Origin: Chitinophagales bacterium | GTDB lineage: Bacteria; Bacteroidota; Bacteroidia; Chitinophagales; Chitinophagaceae | Length of the DNA stretch: 36,694 nucleotides | Direction: 5' to 3' | Assembly (NCBI GenBank): GCA_026931325.1 | Contig: JAIXLO010000092.1 | Location: 1 to 36,694, forward strand | Shown: positions 7,319 through 15,767 of the stretch, piece after piece | How positions within the stretch are numbered: the first letter of the stretch is position 1 | How the letters are laid out: each line of letters opens with the position of its first letter | The notes under the pieces: generated by a model | Databases searched by the model: none | What the model was told of the DNA's origin: nothing | The model's input: the letters and a program-made list of their open reading frames with translations, nothing else | Program-made: the position numbers and the translations under genes

Positions 7319-7855
7319 TTATGCAGCATTCGTTCTATATTTTGCTTTTCTAAAAAAGAGTAATTCTGTAAGAAGAATTAATAAGATACTTAATGCTGTA
7401 CTACCAATAACTTTTCCTATAAATAAAGAAAAATCTCCAAATTGTAACCACTCGATTAATACAAGATAAAAATGATGAATAAAAGTAAGCAATACTACAT
7501 ACAAACTATAAGGTGCAAAACCCATACTCTTAATACTTGGTTCAATATAGCTTTGTTCTGTAGCTTCCTGAGGTATTAAGATATTTAACAAAAATGGGCG
7601 TAGATAAGCAATTAAAACAGTGGGTGCTGTATAAAAGCCATACCATCCTGTAAAACTGTCTAAAGTAAATCCAAAAAGAAAAGCAACAATTAATAAATTA
7701 AATCTGCTAATATTAAATGGAAGCCATAAAATATATAAGAAGTATAAATATGGAACAAAAAATCTATTTATTGGTGGTACTTGATTAAGTATATATACTT
7801 GTACCAAAATAAAGAGTATAAATCTGATAATATATTTCAAAAAATTATTCATCAT
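7319..7855 (-). CDS. mreD: Rod shape-determining protein MreD
   Basis: This 178-residue integral membrane protein has about five or six helices and the family's FLFGFTLDSFTG segment (about residues 59-70). MreD links MreC to the elongasome in the inner membrane. Sequence conservation in this family is low, so the call rests on the hydrophobic pattern, length and place: its start overlaps the mreC end by 11 bases. Confidence 0.88.
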   Translation of the reverse strand: MMNNFLKYIIRFILFILVQVYILNQVPPINRFFVPYLYFLYILWLPFNISRFNLLIVAFLFGFTLDSFTGWYGFYTAPTVLIAYLRPFLLNILIPQEATEQSYIEPSIKSMGFAPYSLYVVLLTFIHHFYLVLIEWLQFGDFSLFIGKVIGSTALSILLILLTELLFFRKAKYRTNAA

Positions 7856-8696
7856 TCTTCTGTTTTCTTGTTAATCTTTCCTGCTCTGCATAATAAACAT
7901 TTTTTATTATATACACATATTGAATACTAAAGAAATCTGTTGATGTTCTAAGTTTTAAATTATTAAAACTTGTTGCTGTTTCTGGATTAATTTTTACTAC
8001 CGTTCCTATCATAATATTAGAAGGGAAGTTGCTTGAATAGGTACTTGTAACAACAGTATCTCCAATAGCTACATGAGCAGATTTGCTTACTTTACGCATT
8101 ATAACAAAATGAGGGTCTGCACCATCCCATTCAATATCTCCCATGCTATTATTTTTTTTCAGCATAGAGCTAATACGCATATTTCTGTGCAGTAAACTCA
8201 TTGCTCTGCAATAATTATCACTTACTTCAACTACAATACCTACAACTCCTTGAGGAGATATAACACTCATTCCTTTTTCAACGCCTTGTTTTCTTCCTCT
8301 TTCAATTTCTAAATAATTTGTGTTAGATGAAACAGTATTTCCAACAACTCTTGCAGGTAAATAAGTATATTTTCTAAATCTGTTTAAAGAATCTATAAGT
8401 AAAGTATCTGTACGAAATAAAATTGAAGTATCGGAAATTTCAAAATCAGATTTTAATAAATTTCTTAATCGAGCATTCTCATCATTAAGTTGTTTATTTA
8501 TTTTTTTTAATGAAAAATATTCACTTACCGATGAATATCTTTTATTAATATTTCCTGTAACCTCGTTAGCTGTAGCAGCAAAAAATGCTTCATGTGTTTT
8601 ACTACTTTTACTTAGCATAATAATGCAAATAATCTGTAATATTAAAAAACACAGAAAAATAAAATAACGCCTTATAAAAAGAAAAATATTTTTCAC
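7845..8696 (-). CDS. mreC: Rod shape-determining protein MreC
   Basis: This 283-residue bitopic protein has an N-terminal membrane helix (about residues 9-30), a coiled-coil segment (about 55-85, LKKINKQLNDENARLRNLL), and the periplasmic beta-domain with the family signature YLEIERGRKQGVEKGMSV and GVVGIVVEVSDNYCR. MreC scaffolds the lateral wall synthases and couples them to MreB. It lies 36 bases downstream of mreB and overlaps mreD by 11 bases, giving an mreB-mreC-mreD operon. Confidence 0.95.
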   Translation of the reverse strand: MKNIFLFIRRYFIFLCFLILQIICIIMLSKSSKTHEAFFAATANEVTGNINKRYSSVSEYFSLKKINKQLNDENARLRNLLKSDFEISDTSILFRTDTLLIDSLNRFRKYTYLPARVVGNTVSSNTNYLEIERGRKQGVEKGMSVISPQGVVGIVVEVSDNYCRAMSLLHRNMRISSMLKKNNSMGDIEWDGADPHFVIMRKVSKSAHVAIGDTVVTSTYSSNFPSNIMIGTVVKINPETATSFNNLKLRTSTDFFSIQYVYIIKNVYYAEQERLTRKQKNDE

Positions 8697-8732
8697 AGAA
8701 AATATATAATGCTGTTTAGTTGACGGCTTGTG

Positions 8733-9758
8733 TTATCTCATAATAAATGGATAACGTTGATAATTTTTTAAAGCAAGCCCTGTGCCTCTTACAACACTCT
8801 TTAATGGATCGTCTGCAATATGAACAGGTAATTTAATTTTAGCACTTAATCTTTTGTCTAATCCACGTAATAAAGCTCCTCCTCCTGTTAAATATAATCC
8901 TCTACGATAAATGTCTGCAGCAAGTTCTGGTGGTGTTGTTTCAAGTGCCTTTAATATAGCTTCTTCAACTTTAAAAATACTTTTATCCAATGCTTCTGCT
9001 ACTTCTTGATAGCTAATCATTATTTGTTTAGGAATACCAGTTACTAAATCTCTTCCATTAACAGGCATATCGTCTGGTGGATTATCTAAATCTTTTATAG
9101 CTGCTCCTACATGTATTTTAATTTGTTCTGCAGTACGTTCACCAATTAATAAACTATGATATCTACGTAAGGCTTCCATAATATTTGCAGTAAACTCATC
9201 ACCTGCAATTCTTATACTTTGATCACATACAATACCAGCTAAAGCAATCACTGTAATGCCTGTAGTTCCTCCACCAATATCAATAATCATATTTCCTACT
9301 GGTTCTTCTACATCAATACCAATACCTAAAGCGGCAGCCATTGGTTCATGAATCATATAAACTTCTTTTGCTCCAGCTTGTTCAGCACTATCTCTTACTG
9401 CACGTTTTTCTACTTCTGTTATTGATGAAGGAATACAAATAACCATTCTCCAGCTTGGAGGAAATAAGGGTTTTTTGGGATATACTAATTTTATTAATTC
9501 TCTTATCATCAATTCTGCAGCATTAAAATCTGCAATTACACCATCTTTTAAAGGACGAACTGTTTTAATATTTTCATGCGTTTTTTCATGCATTAAAATA
9601 GCTTTTTTACCAACCGCTAAAACTTCTTTTAAATTATTTCTATTTAATGCAACAATGCTTGGTTCATTTACAACAATATCATCATTATGTATAATTAATG
9701 TATTGGCTGTACCTAAATCCATTGCTATTTCTTGTGTAAAAAAACTGAATATTCCCAT
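8733..9758 (-). CDS. mreB: Rod shape-determining actin MreB
   Basis: This 341-residue bacterial actin shows phosphate-1 MDLGTANTLI (about residues 13-22), phosphate-2 IDIGGGTTGITVIAL (about 159-173), and the adenosine motif YLTGGGALLRGLD. It polymerises on the inner membrane and steers lateral peptidoglycan synthesis; the first residues (MGIFSFFTQ) form the expected hydrophobic membrane-contact patch. The length is standard. It is the first gene of the mreBCD operon and has its own promoter-like boxes upstream. The usual following genes pbp2/mrdA and rodA are not next to mreD. Confidence 0.97.
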   Translation of the reverse strand: MGIFSFFTQEIAMDLGTANTLIIHNDDIVVNEPSIVALNRNNLKEVLAVGKKAILMHEKTHENIKTVRPLKDGVIADFNAAELMIRELIKLVYPKKPLFPPSWRMVICIPSSITEVEKRAVRDSAEQAGAKEVYMIHEPMAAALGIGIDVEEPVGNMIIDIGGGTTGITVIALAGIVCDQSIRIAGDEFTANIMEALRRYHSLLIGERTAEQIKIHVGAAIKDLDNPPDDMPVNGRDLVTGIPKQIMISYQEVAEALDKSIFKVEEAILKALETTPPELAADIYRRGLYLTGGGALLRGLDKRLSAKIKLPVHIADDPLKSVVRGTGLALKNYQRYPFIMR

Positions 9759-9799
9759 GTATATAAGTTAAATAATTTTTTATAAATAATTGTAATGAG

Positions 9800-9830
9800 C
9801 AAAAGTGAAATAAATAAATGGATAAACAAA
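9800..9830 (-). promoter_or_regulatory. Promoter for mreBCD
   Basis: Read on the minus strand: TTTG (9827-9830), a 19-base spacer, then CACTTTTG (9800-9807). It matches the Bacteroidota TTTG-N19-TAnnTTTG pattern with one mismatch, about 40 bases upstream of the mreB start. Confidence 0.55.
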
Positions 9831-9922
9831 GCCTAAAGTACAGAATTTTTAAGAGTTCTATAAAATTTTAAAATTATTAGAGTATTGCAGAAGTTAATGG
9901 TTTCAAATAATTAAAGAATAGT

Positions 9923-10792
9923 TTAATATCCATACTCTTTTAATTGTAATTCATTATCTCTCCATTTAGGTTTTACTTTTACAAACAATTCAAGAAAAAT
10001 TTTGTTGCCTAAAAACTTTTCAATGTCTTGCCTGGCTAAAGAACCAATTTGTTTTATCATTTTTCCTCCTGCACCTATAATTATTGATTTTTGGGTTTCT
10101 CTTTGAACAATAATATCAGCTTGAATTTTAATTAATGTGCTTTTTTCTTTGTATTCATTTACCATAACTGCTACATGATAAGGTATTTCATCTTCAAACA
10201 ATTCATATACTTTTTCTCTGATAATTTCTCCAACAAAAAAACGAGTTGGCAAATCCGTTAAATCTTCTTCATTATAAAAAGGCTCTCCATCAGGCAATAA
10301 TTCAATAATAGCCTTTAATAATTTTTCTAAATGATATTTCTGTAATGCAGAAATTTTAATAATTTTTTTTGCATAGGTCTTATCTGCAAAGAATTTTTCT
10401 GCTTCTGCAATTTTCCCATTTTTAGCTTCATCTATTTTATTAAGAATTAAAATTGTTGGAACAGTTAATTTTAATTGCTTAAAAATTTCATCACAGCTTT
10501 CTAAATCATCATTTACATCTATTACCAATAAAGCTACATCAGCATCTTCCAAAGCATTTTTTACAGAAGCCATCATTTTTTCGTGTAGTTTATATTTAGC
10601 TTCAATAATTCCTGGTGTATCTGAAAAAATAATTTGATATTTATCTTCTTCTGTTAAAATTCCTTTTATTCTATGTCTTGTGGTTTGAACTTTATGTGAA
10701 ACAATAGCTAATTTTTCTCCTAATAAGGCATTTAATAAAGTGCTTTTACCTGCATTAGGTTTTCCAAAAATATTTACAAAACCAGATTTCAT
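9923..10792 (-). CDS. era: GTPase Era
   Basis: This 289-residue protein has an N-terminal GTPase domain with G1 GKPNAGKS (residues 10-17), G3 DTPG (about 58-61) and G4 NKID (about 119-122), then a C-terminal KH RNA-binding domain with GAGGKMIKQIG. Era binds the 3' end of 16S rRNA and is needed for 30S assembly. The length is normal. Here it stands alone downstream of the initiator tRNA gene and its terminator. Confidence 0.97.
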   Translation of the reverse strand: MKSGFVNIFGKPNAGKSTLLNALLGEKLAIVSHKVQTTRHRIKGILTEEDKYQIIFSDTPGIIEAKYKLHEKMMASVKNALEDADVALLVIDVNDDLESCDEIFKQLKLTVPTILILNKIDEAKNGKIAEAEKFFADKTYAKKIIKISALQKYHLEKLLKAIIELLPDGEPFYNEEDLTDLPTRFFVGEIIREKVYELFEDEIPYHVAVMVNEYKEKSTLIKIQADIIVQRETQKSIIIGAGGKMIKQIGSLARQDIEKFLGNKIFLELFVKVKPKWRDNELQLKEYGY

Positions 10793-10841
10793 TATCGTTA
10801 AAAATATGAATGGTAAAATTATAAATTGTGTAGATAAAAAA

Positions 10842-10870
10842 TAAAGCCCTGAAACTCAGAGCTTTATTTT
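10842..10870 (-). terminator. Terminator after tRNA-fMet
   Basis: AAAATAAAGC and GCTTTATTTT form a perfect outer stem, extended inside by CTGA/TCAG across one mismatch with an AAC loop. The U-rich 3' arm faces the minus-strand tRNA transcript, separating it from era. Confidence 0.7.
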
Positions 10871-10872
10871 AG

Positions 10873-10944
<72 letters not shown>

Positions 10945-10957
10945 GTATGATGGAGTG

Positions 10958-10989
10958 CAAAAGTAGCCGTGAAAACTATCTCTACCAAA
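10958..10989 (-). promoter_or_regulatory. Consensus Bacteroidota promoter of tRNA-fMet
   Basis: On the minus strand: TTTG (10986-10989), a 20-base spacer, TACTTTTG (10958-10965). This is a full match to TTTG-N19/20-TAnnTTTG. The start site would lie just before the tRNA 5' end at 10944. Confidence 0.85.
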
Positions 10990-11052
10990 ATTAATTTTAT
11001 TTGGCTATGATCTTTATTGTTTGTTTTCACAATATCTTCAATACTCAACCCT

Positions 11053-11060
11053 TACTTTTG
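11053..11060 (+). promoter_or_regulatory. -7 box for isocitrate dehydrogenase gene
   Basis: TACTTTTG is identical to the -7 box of the divergent tRNA promoter and lies 19 bases before the ATG at 11080. No well-spaced TTTG box is present (the nearest is 29 bases upstream). Confidence 0.55.
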
Positions 11061-11079
11061 CACGCAAAATTGAAGGAAT

Positions 11080-12534
11080 ATGATAAAAATTGCCGTTGCA
11101 AAAGGAGATGGAATTGGTCCAGAAATTATGGATGCTACTCTTAAAATATTTAATGCTGCCAAAGTTCCATTAGAATATGAAATAGTAGAAATGGGTAAAT
11201 GGGTTTTTGATAAAGGCTATAGCAATGGTATGACTCCTGAAGCTCAAAAGACAATTGAAAATCTTGGTATTTTATTTAAAGGTCCAATGGAAACTCCAAA
11301 GGGCAAAGGTGTTAAAAGTGTTAATGTTACTGCTCGTAAAACATGGAATACTTATGCTAATAAAAGAACTTTTCAAACATTGCATGGTGTAGATACTGTT
11401 TTTAGTAAAGCTGGAATTCCTATTGATATAACTATTGTTCGTGAAAATATTGAAGATACTTATGGTGGAGTAGAACACATGCTTACACATGATGTAGCCT
11501 TGAGTAGAAGATTTATTACAAGACCTGGCAGTACTCAAGTTATTCGTTATGCTTTTGAAATGGCTAAAAAGAAAGGAGCTAAAAGAATTACTTGTGGTCA
11601 TAAAGCCAACATCATGAAAATAACTGATGGATTATTTTTAGAAGTGTTTTATGAAATAGCAAAAGAATACCCTGAATTAAAAGCTGATGACGTAATTGTA
11701 GATGATTTGTGTATGAAATTAGTAATTAGACCCGATTTATTTGATGTGGTTGTATTAACTAATTTACAAGGAGATATTGTAAGTGATTTATGTGCAGGTT
11801 TAGTTGGTGGTTTAGGTTTTGCACCAAGTGCTAATATTGGTGATCATATTTCAATTTTTGAAGCAGTACATGGAACAGCACCAGATATTGCAGGAAAAAA
11901 TATTGCTAATCCAACTGCTTTGTTATTGAGCGGTATTGGAATGTTGCAACATTTAGGTTTAATGGAAAGTAGTACATTAATTGAAAATGCTTTATTATAT
12001 ACTTTAGAGAGTGGCGTACATACTGGTGATTTTGGCAATAAATCAACTACTGCTTTAAATACAACAGATTTTGCAGATGCTATTATTGCCAACTTTGGCA
12101 AACAACCAAAACATAATCCTAAACCTGACTTAGATGATATACCATACTCTTGTACAGTTTTACATTTAGATAAAAATCCAATGTTAGAAACAAAAGAAAA
12201 TGTTGCTGAAAAAATTGTTGGTGTTGATATGTTTATTGAAAGTAATGTGCAACCAGAGGAATTGGCAAAAAAATGTTTACGACATGCTGGTGTAAAATTT
12301 CAATTAGTAAATATTAGTAATCGTGGTACACAAGTTTGGCCAACAGGAAGTCGTTATACAAATCTTGTAAACCAATATAATGCTCGTTTTGAAAGTGTTG
12401 AAGGAGAAGCTTTAAACCAACAAGATATTATTGGTTTATATGTAAGCCTTAGTGGTGATTTTAAAATTTGTAGTTTAGAAGTTTTAAATAGTTGGGGTGA
12501 AAAAAGAGGTTATAGTTTAGCACAAGGTCAGTAA
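11080..12534 (+). CDS. icd: Isocitrate dehydrogenase, Thermus-like long form, with NAD-type cofactor residues
   Basis: This 484-residue TCA-cycle enzyme oxidatively decarboxylates isocitrate to 2-oxoglutarate. Substrate-binding residues are visible in SVNVTARKTWNTYANKR (Ser80, Asn82, Arg86, Arg96), the metal site in NLQGDIVSDLCAG (about 228-240), and a C-terminal extra domain from about residue 345, as in the approximately 500-residue Thermus/Rickettsia class. The cofactor loop is HGTAPDIAG (264-272). NADP enzymes such as E. coli Icd have Lys-Tyr after HGTAP, whereas NAD enzymes and isopropylmalate dehydrogenase have Asp-Ile, seen here as Asp269-Ile270. It may therefore prefer NAD although relatives are usually named NADP-dependent. 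A GNAT gene follows 13 bases downstream. Confidence 0.92.
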   Translation: MIKIAVAKGDGIGPEIMDATLKIFNAAKVPLEYEIVEMGKWVFDKGYSNGMTPEAQKTIENLGILFKGPMETPKGKGVKSVNVTARKTWNTYANKRTFQTLHGVDTVFSKAGIPIDITIVRENIEDTYGGVEHMLTHDVALSRRFITRPGSTQVIRYAFEMAKKKGAKRITCGHKANIMKITDGLFLEVFYEIAKEYPELKADDVIVDDLCMKLVIRPDLFDVVVLTNLQGDIVSDLCAGLVGGLGFAPSANIGDHISIFEAVHGTAPDIAGKNIANPTALLLSGIGMLQHLGLMESSTLIENALLYTLESGVHTGDFGNKSTTALNTTDFADAIIANFGKQPKHNPKPDLDDIPYSCTVLHLDKNPMLETKENVAEKIVGVDMFIESNVQPEELAKKCLRHAGVKFQLVNISNRGTQVWPTGSRYTNLVNQYNARFESVEGEALNQQDIIGLYVSLSGDFKICSLEVLNSWGEKRGYSLAQGQ

Positions 12535-12547
12535 TAATTTTTTTATA

Positions 12548-12994
12548 ATGATAACACTTAGAAGAGCTGAAAGAAAAGATTGTAAAAGGTTGTTAGAACT
12601 TATACAAGAATTAGCAACTTATGAAAAAGCTCCTAATGAAGTTACAGTAACTCTAAAACATTTTGAAGAAAGTGGATTTGGCAAGCAACCAGTTTGGTGG
12701 GGCTTTGTTGCAGAAGAAAATAATATAATCATTGGTTTTGCTTTGTATTATATTAGATATAGTACATGGAAGGGACAAAGAATGTATTTAGAAGATATTT
12801 TAGTTACTGAAAAAATGCGTGGCAAAAAAATTGGCTCATTACTTTTTGAAAGATTAATTGAAGAAGCAAAAGAAAAAAAATTAAATGGTATAGTTTGGCA
12901 AGTGCTTGAATGGAACGAACCTGCCATAAATTTTTATAAAAAATACAACGCACATTTTGATGATGAATGGATTAATGTAAGCATTGAAGTATAA
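12548..12994 (+). CDS. GNAT acetyltransferase, spermidine/spermine N1-acetyltransferase (SSAT)-like
   Basis: This 148-residue GNAT-fold protein has the acetyl-CoA loop in MRGKKIGS (about 97-104). It resembles eukaryotic SSAT and thialysine acetyltransferase along its length: RAERKDCKRLLELIQELA, SGFGKQP, IIGFALYY, MYLEDILV and LEWNEPAINFYKKY all have close counterparts. These enzymes acetylate polyamines or related diamines such as thialysine. It follows icd with a 13-base gap and probably shares its transcript. The exact amine cannot be told. A deoxyhypusine synthase-like gene elsewhere in the window hints at polyamine metabolism, but the two are about 5 kb apart. Confidence 0.85.
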   Translation: MITLRRAERKDCKRLLELIQELATYEKAPNEVTVTLKHFEESGFGKQPVWWGFVAEENNIIIGFALYYIRYSTWKGQRMYLEDILVTEKMRGKKIGSLLFERLIEEAKEKKLNGIVWQVLEWNEPAINFYKKYNAHFDDEWINVSIEV

Positions 12995-13003
12995 GGCTTT
13001 TGG

Positions 13004-13915
13004 CTATTCATCATTAATAGTTAAATAAGGCTCTATTTTATGATATACTTCATCGGTTAAGAAAATAATTTTTTGCTTCATATCATTTAATGATTTATAC
13101 AAGCCATATTTTTCTCTTTGTATGATAATAGCTTTTGCTAACGATTTTTCAATATAAGGGTGTGAACTTAATTGAAATTCTGAAGCTGTATTAATGTTTA
13201 TTTTTTTAATTGCAATAGCAGAGATGTATAAATATGGCGTAATGCTATTAAATAAAGAATCTGTCATTTCTCTTACTTCTCTTATTTGTTGTATTTGCAA
13301 AAAGCCTCCTAATTTATCTCTGTAATTAACTATTTTGTATGGTATTGAAAAACCAATATTGGGTATTTGTTTCAATTGTTGGGGTGTTGCTGTGTTTATG
13401 TCTAATAATATTTTATTGTTGTTTTCTGTAGTCTTTCTTTTCTCATAAATATAAGTTTGTGTAGGAGCAATTCTTATATAAGGAATAAGCCTATCAGCTT
13501 CTTCTTTCTTTAAACCCCATATTTTTCTAATGTCCTCAGCAGTTTTAAACCTTCCTCCTTTGCTTGTATAGTTTAATATTGTTTGAATAGTTTTTTCTCT
13601 TAATCCTAATTTTCTCCATCCATCAGCATCAATTGTATTTGGATCGAAATAAAATAACTCTACTATTAAATCTGTTTCTGTATTAAACCCATCATTTTGT
13701 TCATTAGTATAATTGGTTGTTGATTTTGATTTTACTTTTTGTTGTTGAATATGAATAATGCTATCAACAAATGATTGGCTAACTATTGTTTTATTATGCT
13801 TTTTAAATAAAAAATAAGGAAATATGATGCTAGCAATAATGATAATAAGTAATATAGCAATAGCTATTCTTTCTTTTTTAGAAAATGAAAAATAGTCTTT
13901 TATTATTTTATGCAT
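13004..13915 (-). CDS. Membrane-anchored helix-hairpin-helix protein (ComEA-like)
   Basis: This 303-residue protein has an N-terminal membrane helix (about residues 17-37) and three helix-hairpin-helix modules (about 85-145, 165-230 and 235-300). Recognisable HhH segments include DINTATPQQLKQIPNIGFSI and NINTASEFQLSSHPYIEKSL. ComEA-type HhH domains bind DNA non-specifically in the periplasm, and in competent bacteria they take part in DNA uptake. Three copies in one anchored protein is the usual Bacteroidota arrangement. No other competence gene is present in the window. It follows the hydrolase gene by 13 bases. Confidence 0.82.
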   Translation of the reverse strand: MHKIIKDYFSFSKKERIAIAILLIIIIASIIFPYFLFKKHNKTIVSQSFVDSIIHIQQQKVKSKSTTNYTNEQNDGFNTETDLIVELFYFDPNTIDADGWRKLGLREKTIQTILNYTSKGGRFKTAEDIRKIWGLKKEEADRLIPYIRIAPTQTYIYEKRKTTENNNKILLDINTATPQQLKQIPNIGFSIPYKIVNYRDKLGGFLQIQQIREVREMTDSLFNSITPYLYISAIAIKKININTASEFQLSSHPYIEKSLAKAIIIQREKYGLYKSLNDMKQKIIFLTDEVYHKIEPYLTINDE

Positions 13916-13928
13916 AATAAAATTTCAT

Positions 13929-14705
13929 TTAAATAATCAACTGCAAGCCATCATAAGCAAGCTGCATATTTGATGGTAGCTGCTTATTAATTTGTTCATG
14001 CTTTCCAAGTTGATGACTTATATGTGTAAAAAAAGCTTTTTCAATTTTCAGTTCTGTAGCTAATGCTATTGCTTCATCTAATGTAAAATGTGAAATATGT
14101 TTTTCTTTTCTTAAAGCATTTAATACTAAAACTTTTGCTCCTCTAATTTTCTCTTTTTCATTTTCATCAATTCTATTTGCATCTGTTATATATACAAAAT
14201 CTCCAAACTTAAATCCATATACGGGCATTTTTAAATGCCATACTAAAATAGGTTGAACAGGAATATTTCCAATAATAAAAGAGTTGTTATCAATTGTATG
14301 AACTACTAAGTTTGGTATTCCAGGATATTTATTTTCACTAAAAGCATAATAAAAATCTCTTTGTAAAGCTTCTTCTGTTAAAGTATTTGCATAAATATGC
14401 ATTGGCTGCTTACTAAAAAAATTAAATGCTCTAACATCGTCTAATCCTGCAATATGATCTTTGTGTGGATGTGTAAATAAAACTGCATCTAATTTTTTAG
14501 TATGCGTTCTCAGCATTTGATATCTAAAATCAGGTGTTGTATCAACAACAATTGTTGTATTGTCTGATTGAACAAGAATACTGCTTCTTAATCTTTTATC
14601 TTTTTTATCAGTTGATGAGCAAACATTGCATGAACAACCAATCATTGGTATACCACTACTTGTACCTGTACCAAGAAATGTTATTGTTAATTTAGGTATT
14701 GACAC
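13929..14705 (-). CDS. MBL-fold metallohydrolase, PhnP-like
   Basis: This 258-residue metallo-beta-lactamase-fold protein has metal-binding THPHKDHIAG, ITDAN and FFTHISH segments. The N-terminal GCSCNVC cluster is the structural zinc site of the PhnP subfamily, whose characterised member is a cyclic phosphodiesterase. Bacteroidota homologues of this kind occur without phn genes, so the substrate is probably another cyclic phosphate or nucleotide. The start is GTG at 14705: an in-frame stop lies two codons upstream, and the nearby ATG at 14707 is in another frame that closes at once. Confidence 0.85.
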   Translation of the reverse strand: MSIPKLTITFLGTGTSSGIPMIGCSCNVCSSTDKKDKRLRSSILVQSDNTTIVVDTTPDFRYQMLRTHTKKLDAVLFTHPHKDHIAGLDDVRAFNFFSKQPMHIYANTLTEEALQRDFYYAFSENKYPGIPNLVVHTIDNNSFIIGNIPVQPILVWHLKMPVYGFKFGDFVYITDANRIDENEKEKIRGAKVLVLNALRKEKHISHFTLDEAIALATELKIEKAFFTHISHQLGKHEQINKQLPSNMQLAYDGLQLII

Positions 14706-14753
14706 ATTTCAAATCTACAAGAAAACTTCTTATTATTTAATGAATTTTATAAA

Positions 14754-14778
14754 AAATAAAAAGCCCCTTTCGGGGCTT
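14754..14778 (-). terminator. Terminator after the DksA-like gene
   Basis: AAGCCCC (14761-14767) and GGGGCTT (14772-14778) form a G+C-rich stem with a 4-base loop. On the minus strand it is followed by a T-rich run, as for an intrinsic terminator closing ileS-dksA-like. Confidence 0.88.
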
Positions 14779-14801
14779 AAAGCTATTTTATAAATAAAAA
14801 T

Positions 14802-15764
14802 TTATTCGGCAGAAGAAGGTTTTGCTAAACCTAATTTTGCTTCAAAACTTAATGTTGCATGTGGTACAGCACGTAAACGAGCCTTATCAATTAATTTTCC
14901 TGTTACACGGCAAATACCATAAGTTTTATTTTCTATTCTTATTAATGCTTTTTTAAGATTATCAATATAGCTAATTGTTCTACTTGCCATTTGACTCACT
15001 TGCTCACGTTCCATACTTAAACTTCCATCTTCCATTGTCATATAACGTCCATCATCATTATCACCTCCTTCATCTTTTCTTGTAATTACTCCTTGAAAAT
15101 ATGCTAACTCTTTTTGTGCTGCTTCTAATTTTTTTAAAATTAAATCTTTAAACTCTGCAAGTTCAGCATCACTATATCTTACAATAGGTGTTGATGGTTT
15201 TGCTTTTTGTGTTCTATTTTCTAATGATGTATAACTTGGTTTATAAGGAATACTTGACTTTACAGTTGTTTTAGGAATTTTAATTTCTTTTACGGGTTCC
15301 TCTTTCTTTTTAATAGGCTTTTGAATTAATGGAATATAGCTTGTAGATTTTTCTATTCCACTAGCCTTTGTTGTTTTAGGAGCTGTTTTTTTCAATATAG
15401 TTCCTGCTTTTATAATTTTTTTCTTTGTTTCTGTAGTTTTGGGTTCTTTAACTTTTTTAACTGGTTTATCAACTTTCTTAGTAGTAGGTTTTACAGCTAC
15501 TTTCTTTGTAGAAACTATTTTTTTAGCAGGTTTAGCTACTTTTTTATTAGTAACTTTTTTTGCTGGCTTTGTTGCTTTCTTTGAAGCAGATTTAGCTACT
15601 TTTTTACTAACAGCTTTTTTATCTGTTACTTTTTTGGTAGGAGTAGCTTTTTTTGCTGGTTTAGTTGCCTTTTTAGAAGCAGATTTAGCTACTACCTTTT
15701 TTGCAGGAGCTGTTTTTTTTACTGGCTTTGATGCCTTTTTCTTAGCAGTTTTTTTTGTAGCCAT
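14802..15764 (-). CDS. DksA/TraR-like protein with a lysine/alanine-rich histone-like N-terminus
   Basis: This 320-residue protein has two parts. Residues 1-115 are low-complexity, dominated by Lys, Ala, Thr and Val with repeated units such as VAKSASKKATKPAKK (two near-identical copies), like bacterial histone H1-type tails; a Pro/Lys-rich linker runs to about 195. Residues 196-320 form a DksA/TraR-type coiled coil plus finger. DksA binds the RNA polymerase secondary channel. The finger reads YGICRVTGKLI with RLRAVPHAT, so only Cys285 remains of the four zinc cysteines. This single-cysteine form is seen in Bacteroidota relatives; the basic tail is the unusual addition. It begins 3 bases after the ileS stop, so it is co-transcribed with ileS. 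Confidence 0.85.
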   Translation of the reverse strand: MATKKTAKKKASKPVKKTAPAKKVVAKSASKKATKPAKKATPTKKVTDKKAVSKKVAKSASKKATKPAKKVTNKKVAKPAKKIVSTKKVAVKPTTKKVDKPVKKVKEPKTTETKKKIIKAGTILKKTAPKTTKASGIEKSTSYIPLIQKPIKKKEEPVKEIKIPKTTVKSSIPYKPSYTSLENRTQKAKPSTPIVRYSDAELAEFKDLILKKLEAAQKELAYFQGVITRKDEGGDNDDGRYMTMEDGSLSMEREQVSQMASRTISYIDNLKKALIRIENKTYGICRVTGKLIDKARLRAVPHATLSFEAKLGLAKPSSAE

Positions 15765-15767
15765 AAA

